Shown piece after piece: positions 37,801-49,800 of a DNA stretch of 64,000 bases (its first letter is position 1; the number at the start of each line of letters is the position of its first letter). The stretch covers positions 18,678,501 through 18,742,500 of the forward strand of contig JAUIMM010000115.1 of the NCBI GenBank assembly GCA_031769625.1, read 5' to 3'. A program made the translations under genes and the position numbers. The notes below the pieces were generated by a model that saw only the letters and a program-made list of their open reading frames with translations, was not told the origin of the DNA and searched no databases. The stretch comes from Taudactylus pleione. Lineage: Eukaryota > Chordata > Amphibia > Anura > Myobatrachidae.

Positions 37801-40800
37801 TCTGATCAGCCTCTGTGTAAGGCGGATCCACCTGTCTGTTACGTGTAGATTATATCAGACCAACAAAAAGAATATAAAAAAAATACACAGGTTCTTCCTG
37901 GCATGGTATCCATAATCACCCAGGGCATCTCTCATGCTATTCCTTGATGTAAGACAAAATTAATCAGATATGATAGGCCTCTCTCTGGACATTACCATTC
38001 GAGGTCGCCCTACTCCACCGTGCAGTCCTTCTATATCCTTTTTGACTCTATAGCTATAGTGCTGTAACTACCTGTTTTATTGTAACGCTCCTTCTACCTC
38101 TTTCAAGTATGAGGAATAACTGCCCAATGCACTCTTGTGATGTTATTAACATTTGTTTTACAGCTGCGGCGGGATGTTTTGGCCTACTACTGTAGATAGT
38201 TGCTGTTGCACTTTTCCTTGCATTGTTCACATGTTATCCAACGCTACTGGGACTCTGGGGCTGATTCAGACCCGCTTGCGAGCGCAGGACGCTCGCAAGC
38301 GGGTCATTGGTGCCGAATTGCGCATGCGCACGACGGAGGGAGCTCCGTCGTGCGCATGCGCGAGACCCGATTAACGACGGCCAAGCCGTCGTTATGGGTC
38401 TCGCACCAAAGGGGGCGTGCTGTCGATGGTGACTGACAGCACGCCCCCTTTGGTGGGCATGCCGGGGGCATGGCTGCCAGACGGAGGCGTTCCCATGGGA
38501 ACGCCTACCGTCTGAGTCTGACCCCACTGACATCAGTAGTGATGTCAGTGGGAGTGATTTTGGCTCTGATAGAGCCAAAATCACTCCAGGGCTTGCAGTC
38601 ACCGAGACCCTACTGCAGGGTCTCGTCGCAAGCCCGATGGTTGCGAAGATCTTGACCATCGCGACCATCATCATGGAAAGATATAGCTGTGGGTGGTAAC
38701 CCACAGCTATGCGAGCGTCCATGAGGCCGCTCCAAGTTGAGGGAGGAGGGCCCTGATTCAGAGCGAGCGCTCTGGTCAGAGTGTTCGGCTCTGAATCAGG
38801 CCCTCTGTTCGCACCCTTCTTTTATACCCTGTACATTCTTTATTTCACAGGTTCTCCAACTCGGTCCTCAGGACCCCAAAAAGTGCATGTTTTCCAGGTC
38901 TACTCACAGAATCACAAGTGAAATAATTAGCTCTGCCTGTGGATCTTTTAAAATGTGTCAGTGAGTAATGAATACGCCTGTACACCTGCTAGGTTACCTG
39001 GAAAATAAGACCTGTGTGGGGTCTGGAGCACAGAGTTTGAGAACCACTGCTTTATTTCATCGGTGTCTTTTCCCATTTAGGTTTGATCCTATTGCTCACC
39101 CTACTGCCAGACCCTAATGTGTCAACCCTGTACTATTAAACAGTTATATTAATGATCTGCATTTTGCTGATGCTTCTCAGCATTGTCAATCTTTATGTTA
39201 GGTTACCTGCCTGTTGATGTGCTACTTACCTCAATTACTTTTATGGTTCACCTATGTTTAGGGAACTTTTTAGACTTGGCCCGATTTGCTGCCCATAATA
39301 TATCAATTATTTTTATATTCCCACTCACTTTAAAGGGCCTGTCTTTGAGTCTGTTTGTTCTATCTTACTTTTACAAACACAACCTACAGATCTAGCATCT
39401 ATTGTCTCTGCCCCCTCCCCCCCCCCCTGACAAGATTATTATTCCAATTTGCCCATTTCTCTGTCATGTAACTAAATCTCTTAATAGGCATGTAAGAGAA
39501 TCAGGGCTCTTTGATACCCCTCACCTAGAGGCTATACTTTCTTTTCTCACCCACACAGCATATATTCTAAAACTGACATGCTGGTGTGTTGTACCCACAC
39601 AACCGACAGACTTTTCTAACATAGCTAATCCTTATCCTGACTACTCCATTATAACCTCGACATTCAGCCTCTTGGACTCTGCTGTTTCTAGGCCTTCCTG
39701 GAAGTTTAATGAAACTTTTCTGAAAATACCTCAATGTCAAGACAAAAATCAATGCTGATATGACTATTTCTCTATTAACATCCTAGACCCCTCTTTTCCT
39801 AATAGCAAAACTGTGGCAGGGAATGCTGGGACTTGTAGTTTCACAACAGCTGGAGTGCCAGAGGTTGGCCAGGCCTGTGCTAGATAAATGTTAAGTGGAA
39901 TCTGATAGGTTGCTATGGGCAACATCTCCATTTCTAAAAACCCGCACTTAATACCTCCTGATGTAGGAAGTGTACAAACCTGTAGTTCATGGCCACATAA
40001 TTATCTATGTCTCATACGTTACTTGAGAACACAAACTTAAAGTAGCTGACTTATCGGAAAAGATTCATAACTTGGAAGCCTCCCGCAAGCGCAACCCTTC
40101 ATATTTGCCTTGTCGTTGAACTCCACGCCTGTAAAATCAGACCTAAGACAGACATCTCCAGAGTCACTATTGGTAAATCCCAGTATAAAAAGTCTCTATT
40201 CGTGGATGATGTCCTTCTCACCCTAACCAAACCACTTACCTCCCTCCCCCAACCTCTTCAGAGAACCATGCTAATACCAGGATATACAATTAACAATATT
40301 AAATCTGAGATTTTACCTTTACACCTCTCTACACATTTCAAGAAGCTACTCCAGCTAAATTTTGATTTTCAATAGAGGAAGGGACTCCCTTTAGTATCTA
40401 GGGTTACTTATCTCTACAAATTATAATTAACTTTACAAGAGTAATTACCCTTCCTTGGTGATAGGACAAGACTTAATGCTCTGAATAAATAAAATATATT
40501 GTGGTTAGGATGTATAAAAGTAACAAAGATGAATGTGCTCCCTACATTACTGTATATTTTCCAAATGCTCCCAATTGTGGTGCCGTCTTGGTTGCTTGCC
40601 TGAACTTCAATCCCCATACTTCACATGGAACGATAAAAAGCCTAGTTTGTGTAGGCATATTTTGGAAAGATCGCCGTTTGTGTGTTGGGGAAGGGGTCTG
40701 ACATTCCATGCTCCTCCTCTATTACAATGCCACCGCCTCAGACAGATGATGCCCTGGCATTCGTCACCCAATACTAAACAATGGGTAGAGTTAGAGGGTG

Positions 40801-43800
40801 ACCTAGTAGGGGAGTGCTCGATCTCTCATCTACCCAGGCCTCTGAGCAACCATAGATCCAGCTCTGCTTCCTTGATCTCTCATGCTTTCTACTTAAGACA
40901 GGCTGAACAAAAAGCTTGCCCTTTCCGAATACCTGTCAGCCCTTGTTTCAACCTGGTCAATCTGTAACCATGGCCTTTGTGTGGCTCAATACAGGCATCG
41001 CACTCTTTTGGTAAATTGCTGGTAAATTTGCTCTGTGATGCCTTTCCCATAACCCAATGTTCCCCGCTACCCTTGCAAGCTCTGATACCCATAATAGCTT
41101 GATAGCTATTAACCCATCCCATTTCATGCTATCAAACTGTATTTGAGGTTATAGGATTGGATTTGTTTGTACTTTTGTAATCCCCCTTTACTCTATAAAT
41201 GGACTCTTGGTTACCTATTACTGTGATGTCTAATGTACAAACCCTTTTACCCTTTTATTGGCAACACTAGTATTTCTATTTAGAGCTGCTGCAAAGTCTT
41301 GCGTTTCCTGCTAAATGGATAACTAGTGCTGCAGTAAAGTTTAAAGTTGAATTGATTTAACCCCTGGAATTAGCAGTTTTCCCAGTGACAGAATACCTGA
41401 AGGTCTGTCACTGAATTACCTCAAATAAAGTTGTTACATAAATGATGCTTGAGTGTGGGCAGGATATATTTCAGTATATGTAATCCTCTGGCACGATTGA
41501 TACTCCAAATATGCTCCCCCATCTCTCCCCTCATGCTGAAGATTTCTTCGAAGTTCTGAGTGTAATTATTATGTGTTCTGATCACTCACTGCCTGCTCTC
41601 CTATCCAGCTGACAGCCATAGTGAGCATATATACCGTAGGTGAAGGATATATCTCCTATGTCTGCTTTTGGTGCTATGTGAATACTCGTATAGTTGCGGG
41701 GACTTCTGCTATCCGGGCTCTGCTCAGCTGACATACACTTGAATTTGGCTAGATGCAGCTGTCTCCTCCTGGGCGGCTGAAAAGCCCAGCCCCTCTGGTG
41801 CTACTTTGTCACCTACTACAGCGGAGCCCCATCAGCTGACAGACTTAACTCAGCTGCTGCTGACCTCAACTGCTGCCGGCCTGCCTCCTAAACTGCGTCC
41901 TCTCTTCTGGAATGCAGCCTCTTAGCAGTGTAGATGTGCCGCAAGTCTGCCTTCATTGTCAGTGGGGCACCTCTTGTCACAGTCACCTTCAGTTTCCTCC
42001 TCCGCTCTCACACAGCCGCTGGCCACAGCAATCGCCTCTCCGGGCAGGCTGAGTACAGCTGCTCCCCACCAGATTCCCTGTTTACTCTCCTACTCTACCC
42101 CCCCTGCGCCCGGCAGCCTACAATACAGCTCGGTTGCTGTTTTGGACAGAGGGGGGGTGACACTGGAGGGAGAGATCTGCAGACTCGCCTGTCAGATTTG
42201 CTGACAGCTGTTATATCCGTTCTGAAGACCGGAATCTTTTTTTTGACAGGAACCAATTCACTCCCAACTGTATCACTCTGCCCCCTTTCTCTATAGTGTA
42301 TGTGTATCCTATACACTGGGGCACATTATCACCACAGAAAGAAGTACCATATCAACTTATATGTAAACACATGAATTACATATACCTATTATACATTAAT
42401 TAAATCCTATATATATATATTTACTTATTTTTATCTTTTACATATTTGTAGCAACACATACATGTTTACTAATATATGCAACATACTTTTACCAACTTTT
42501 AGAGGTATTCAATATGGAGCGAAAACTCAGTTTTTGTGATGTTTTCGCACCGATGACGTCATTTTTGCAGGTTTTGGTTTTACACCGTATTCAATTTCAA
42601 AGACTTTTCGCAGGTTCGAAACGTCTTTGAAAAAAAACGGGGATAACTTTTCACCACTGAATAGGTGGCGAAAAAAAGTGCAGAATTGGGGTTTAGGGGT
42701 GCAGGCTTAAAAAAAATAGCCTGCACCCCTGGGAATGACATTTTAAAAATAACTTTCAAAAATGTTTTAAAAAAAAATAGGGACACCCCAAAAAATTTAT
42801 TAAAAAATTGGGGTGAAAAAAAAAAAAAAAGGAAAAAAGTGTTTAACAATAGGGAAATAGGTTCAGGGCTATTCTGTAAGTATGCGGCAGGTGTTTTCCA
42901 GAATAGATTATTAGCGGCAGGTGCATAGTTTTTAAAACTTACTTTAGGGACATAAAAATATGCTAGTACCCATTTTCATGTACCCCAAATTTGATGGGAC
43001 CACTTAAAAAAACGAAAAAATAACCTAAGTGCTCTTCTGCAACACTTCTTCAATGTCGAGAAAAAAACATCTGCTGCGGCTATTTAAATCCCCGACTTTC
43101 ATTTGCAGGCTAAAACGGGGGTACCCATAGTGATCCCCCATATATTTACAGTTTTAGGGGGGTCCTACAATTTATTCCAGATAAATTTCGTTTTTTTTTC
43201 GCAGATCCCACTTCGCAGGTTCCCGTTTTCGAAGATTTTATATTGAATACGGGGATAAAGCGGGCGCGCGCCCGATACTTTATCCCAGGAAAATCTCCGA
43301 TGTGGAGCGAAAAGTCCAGCACTGACTTTTCGCTCCCATATTGAATACCCCTGTTAAACTAGTTAAATCCCCTCAAGTGTAAATATATGAAATACCCTCC
43401 AATATGACCCCTTCCACCAGGTACAAAATGCTCTATTCCTGGACTTCCCTTTTAATATATTATTGCATTCACCTGTGTTGAACTAGGTAATTGATAAAGA
43501 AAGGTGTTTCAACACAGGTGGCTGCAATCATAAATTCGGTGGGAAGTCCGGGAGCAGAGCATTGCGTACCTGGCGGAAAGGGGTCATGTTGGAGAGTCTG
43601 ATATATACATTCTTATTAATGCAGTATATTTCTCTAACCCACAGGTTCTTAAACTCGGTCCTTAGGACCATAAACAGTGCATGTTTTCCAGATCTCCTCA
43701 CAGAATCACAAGTTACATAATTATCTCCACCTGTGGATCTTTTTTTTTTTTTTTTTATCATCAATAGTTTTCATAAAGTTTTGCTCCATTAACAACAACA

Positions 43801-46800
43801 TGGAAAGGAAAAAAAAAAAAAAAAAAGGGGGGAAATATGAGGGAGGGGGAGGGGGAAGGAATCAGACATTGCTGTCAATATAATAAACATCTTAATTACA
43901 ATAATTTGAGAAAAATACAAAAGAACCCACATATCATAAACACAATATTACATAGAAATACAGATATAAATACATATAACAACAAACTCTCAATTTACTC
44001 AGTGTACTAGAAAATAAAGTATCCGGGACACAATAACATCAACCTCAATAAAGGCCAGCTCATAGATAAAGATCAATTAGCCTCAAGGAGCAGTGCGGCG
44101 CCCTCACCATCTGTGACAAATTCGTGCCATTTAGACCATTTTACCAATGGGGAGGAGGCCGCAGAGGAGAATGGAATACCTAAAGTCTCCATTTGGAAAG
44201 CATATTGAATTTTACCCAAGATTTTATGCAGGGACGGGAGAGATGGGCTTTACCAATTTTGTGCAATAGTCGCTCTAGTGGCAATCAAAATATGACCTAA
44301 AATATATATATTTGTCTGAGGTGGACATCTCTGTGGGATAAATATGAAATAGAGCTATAGTAGGGGACTCTTGAAACTGGGTATTAAGAACTTTACATGC
44401 TAATGCAAATACTTAATGCCAGAGATTTTGGATTTTTGGACAATTCCAAAATATATGGAATATATCTCCCTGCTCCGAACAGTTCCGCCAACAGAATTTT
44501 GACTGGGATGGCCATATCTTGTGTAGCCTAGTCGGTGCAAAATACAACCTGTGTAGCAACTTGAATTGCATCTCCATATGGTTAGAGCATTTAGAGAAAC
44601 GGTGAGCTGTTAAATAGATTCCTTCCCACTGTTGGGGTGGTGAATGTAATCTTTAAATCCGTTTCCCATTGTAATTGTGCAGAAAATTTAGTAGGGGTCT
44701 TGTCCTCTATATATAAGGAAAACTAAAATCTAATAGCCCCTCAAGCATTATCAGATGTCATTTTAGCTAAAATAGAAGGGGGCAGAGCTAAAGAACCATT
44801 GATTTGAAACATAGCAGAGATCCAATGGTTAATACGTAAGTAAGTAAAAAATTCACTTGTGGGTAAATTATACTGTGTCTGTAAATATAAAAAGGGACAC
44901 AGACTTGTTATTAAGTACTTCTGCAATTGTGTTTATACCACTAGAGCGCCATATTGTAATACACAAGTATGGGATTAAACGGGAAAGAGCCAAGAGAGAG
45001 ATTAGGTGTGGGTAAAATCATACATTGTGAAGTTCCTATAGTGGCATCCCACGCTTTAAGGGAGCCTAATATTTGCTCTAGGTGATTCTGACAAATTTGG
45101 CCAAAGTTGCTTAGGGGTCCAGATCGTTTCTGTCAGGGGGAAGTGAGGAAACAAAGCTCTCTCCAAATCAACCCATGGCATCAAATTGCTAGGAAGCGCC
45201 CAATCGCTGATCTGGGCCACCAAGCATGCATGGTGATATGCCAAAAGATCTAGGACATCTAGGCAACCCTGGTGTTTGTGACATGTTAAACGGCTAGAAG
45301 CAATTCGTTGAGTCTTTCCCTTCCATATATACTTTAATATAAGTTTATGTATTTGGGCTATATAGCGCTGTGGAACCATATAAGGGATTGTGCGGAACAG
45401 ATACATTAACTTGGGTAGTACCATCATCTTAAATGCTGGCAACCTGCCCAGCCAAGAGACCTCAAAGCCGATCCAACTTTTTAAAAGACCAGCAATGTGT
45501 ATTATAATGGGAGAGAAATTAATCTCAGCAAAATTGGAACCATTATTTGGAATATGGATACCAAGGTATATGAGGGATTCTTTCTTCCATTGATATTTAT
45601 AAGTATTTTGAAAATAGGCAAGTGTCTTCTGGGGGATAGAAAAAGGGTAATGCCTCTGTCTTGGAGGTGTTTAATTTATAGAAAGACGCACTGCTATATC
45701 TATCTATAACTTCATGTAGGGCAGGCAGAGGGGTCTCCGGGCTGGTAACAAATAGTAAAACGTCATCGGCAAATAAACATAGTTTGTGCAGCATGGACGC
45801 TACTGCAATCCCTGGAAAACATAACAAATCTCTGATAGAAGAAGCGAAGGGCTCAATGGCCAACACATACTGTACATTAAAGGTGAAAGGTTAAAGGCGA
45901 AAGGGGGCAGCCCTGTCGCCTTTTGAAATAGCAAACGGGGAGGACAAGAAACCATTGCTCAATACTTTAGCAGTTGGATTGCTAAATAAGGCCGCTATAG
46001 AGGAGAGTATTTCTCCTTGACAACCGAACTTTGTTAATGTAGAGGTAAGGAATTTGCAATGTAGTCGATCAAACGCCTTTTCGGCATCTAGGGAAAGTAA
46101 AAGAGATTCTTGTTTCCTTTTAACTAACAGTTCAGCCAAATCAAAAAACCTTTGTGTATTATCTGCAGCCTGTCGTCCCCTAACAAAACCCACCTGATCA
46201 GGATGTATGAGTTGGGGAACAAGTGGAGAGAGGCGGTTAGCAATTAATTTAGAGAAGATCTTCATATCAGAATTGAGTAGGGCAATTGGTCTGTAATTCT
46301 GACATAAAGAGGAATCTTTTCCAGGTTTAGGGATAGTGATAATCTGGGCCTCCAACATCTCAGGTTGGGACCCTTGTCTAGTGGCTGAATTAAAAAGAGT
46401 GGCGAGGGTAGAGGCAACTTCATGTGAAAAATGTTTGTAAAAAGAGTTCGTGAATCCATCTGGGCCGGGTGCTTTACCCAAAGAGAGTGTCCTAATAACA
46501 TCTAGTACCTCTCTTTCAGACCACGGGGCGTTAAGAGACTAACTCCTCAGCTGTCAATTTGGGGAGATGATGTTTTTCCAGAAATGAGAAGATAAGTTCA
46601 TGCGTGGGTTGAGGGGTATTAAGATCACTGCATAGATTATACAGTTTTCTATAGTAATCGGCAAATGCGTCTGCTATGGACGAGGGGTTAAGCAATCTGT
46701 CCGTCTGGAGTGATAATGGCCTTTATTCTATTCCTTGTGTGATGTAAATGCAATTTACGAGCTAAAAAACTACCTGATTTGTTGCCTAAGTTATAGAATT

Positions 46801-49800
46801 TCTGTTGCAGTTTAGACAAAGCACTTTTCATACGGTTCATAAACAATTTTTGGAGTTGATTTCTTATAGATACCAATTTTCTCTTAAGGAGACGAGATGG
46901 ACGGGCCCGATTTAGAGATTCTACCTGTGCCAGCCTCTTTTCTAAATCAGACTGTTTCTGGAGGCATTGTTTACATAATCTAGAACCTGTTTGAATAGCC
47001 ACCCCTCTCAGTACTGCCTTTAAAGCACACTAATATACAGAAATTGATGTGTCTTCTGGGGAGTTAGTGGCCTTATATGTGGAGAAAGCATCCAGCAGAG
47101 GGTTGGAAGCTTCAGGGGATTGCAACAGGTACTCAGGGAATCTCCACTGTCTAGGGGGAAACTGAGAGCAACCGTAATCCCACGTCCATGTCACAGCTGC
47201 ATGATCAGACCAGACCACAGGGACAATTTTGGACTGTCATGTATTTTGTAGTGTTGATTTATCTAATAGAATTAGATCTATCTGAGAGTAGGAATTCTGA
47301 ACATGCGAAAAATATGTAAAATCTCTAACCCTCGGGGACTGAATTCACCATACATTGTATAGATCGAATTCAGTCAATAGATTACGTAAGGTAAAGGAAG
47401 GGTCTGGGCCTGTTCCTGTAGATCTCACTACATTTGATTTGTCTAGTTTAACATCTGGAACTAGATTGAAGTCACCCATGATCACTAAGCTACCTTTTTG
47501 AATATTTGACAGGGCCTCCAACATCTTCCTTAAAAAAAGTATATGTCTCGTGTTAGGTGCATACAGAGAAATCAAAATAATTTCTCTATCATCTAATTTC
47601 CCAACTAAAATCAAATATCTGCCATCTCTGTCTGTTATCTTGCAGGAAAGTTCAAATTGTATCGCGCGATGGAATAGGACAGCTACCCCATTACGCTTAA
47701 AAGGACCGTTAGCATAATAGGCGGTTTGGTATCTAGAATCAGAAATCACAGAGGGTGCTATTGAAGAAAAATGTGTCTCCTGTAGGGCCAACACCTTCGT
47801 CTTCTCCTTATGAAATGTAGCCAGGGTCAGTCTTCTCTTATTGGGAGAATTAAGCCCATGAGTATTCAATTAAAAAAATGCAACCATTTGGAGGTAGAGA
47901 AAATCTGTAAATAGCAGCATATCTAGATTCCTTAACATTAACAAAGATGGAAAGGGCAAGGAGAAAGCAAAAAAACATCAAGGAATACATAACACAAAAG
48001 GGAATGAACAGAATTAGCCCAGAAATCAGGGCTAGAGTGTTTGCCGCAAAATAAAATATAAAGGCAATACAAAAAACATTGGGGAAGTGGCCCAGTATAA
48101 CAGCCACCCACCCATGCAGCTACCGAAACATAAACTAAAGAACAAATACTGGGATGCACTGACATTGCTACTTATATCAAACCTAAAAATCCCAGTGTAG
48201 AGAACAGTAACATAATCACTACCTTTAATTGAGAAATAAACATCTAGTTTATAGAACATTTAAATACAAATTACTTCTTAAAATTAATGAACTTCCCTGC
48301 AGACTAGGGTGGTAGATATTGGGAACCTCCATCCTATAAACAAGAAGCAGGTACATCTCTATTGAGAACCTAAAATTGAGATATGACAAATCTAATAAAG
48401 CACTAGCATCGTCAGGGAATCTGTATTTATCGAAACATCGGAAAATATAACATTCTCACATGCACCAGGTCAATCAGGTGGAGCACTTTGAGGATCGAGA
48501 TGTGCCTGGATTGATAGGTATTGTCCCATTCTGCCAGTAATTTAACACCAGCATCCACTGAAGAAATTACATATGAAGATGATTCATAATGTACTAGCAA
48601 TTTTAACCGTAAATCCCCAGCGCTAGGCAATCTCGAAGTGCTGGCGTGAAACGAACGTCTCTTGGCCAATGTGTGAGCCGATAAATCCAGGAAGAGCCCC
48701 CAGATTGTCAGAACCTTCTGCTTGTCTAGCCGCCTTTAGAATGAGTTATTTAATGTGGAAGAGGTGAATCCTCAATAGGGTGTCCCTAGGTAAGACATTG
48801 TACCCCACTCTTGGCTTAGGTAGCCGATGAACTCGTTTAATGAGTAGGTCTTGTGTAGAGGCCGAAGGAAGGAGTTTTTGAAATAACTTGGTCACATATT
48901 TTTGTAGTTCCGCAGGGGCAACTGAGTTAGGAATACCACGTATCTTGATGTTATTCTATCTCGATATGTCCTCTAGGTAAGCCATTTTATCGCGGATTGA
49001 GGATAGTTCAGATTGTAACTCAGAATGCGCAGTAAGAAGGTCATTATGAGAGGAGACCAATTCACTCATCTTTCCTTCCAAATGATCGGTAAGGCTGCCC
49101 AAACCCATGATTTCAGTTCTAAGTGATTGATCCAAAGGTTTCCACTCCAGCTAGAATATCAGTGCGGAATGCTGTGAACATTTGGAACATCGATTGAGTG
49201 GTTAGAGGAGCCGAGAAATTTATGTCTAGACCCAAGTCAGCTGGTGACATGGAGCTTTTAGAAAGTTAAGCGACAGGAGTCGTGGCGGACTTCAGTAATG
49301 TAGAAAAGGATGCCTTCTGTTTATTTGAGGATGGATTTGAAAATTGGACCAGTGACGGTAACCGCTGTGCTTTCCCTTCACGTTTAGGCGGCATTGCAAT
49401 AGGGAATGTAATAATATTAAATGCTAGAGAGGGTAATAGAAAATATATAGCACTTGGTAGTGATGTGGTAGATAGTTCCGGCAGTTTACTGCATGGGTGA
49501 GGGTGTCTTCATCCCTAAAAGGGAAGCATGCTGTGAGAGAGAGCAAAATAGCTCAGGAGAATAACATCTGCACAGTTAGCACTATACAATCATGGTGTAT
49601 TGAAATAGAGCTTCCTCATGCATCTGGTAGGGAGATATCATAAACTGCAATAGGTTGTTTATCAACTTCTCCAGAAATGATCTTATACCACTCATACAGG
49701 AGGGGGTGCAGGGAAACGGGCTTCTCACTCTTAATGCAGCCACTCAGGAATAGCAGGTGAGTGATGGGATGTATGCCAGCACCAGGAGGGTAGAGATACA

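Noticed and set aside
41934..42316. 120-residue plus-strand ORF
   Set aside because: Low-complexity composition with overlapping ORFs on both strands and no recognisable domain; kept only as an unexplained GC-richer block.
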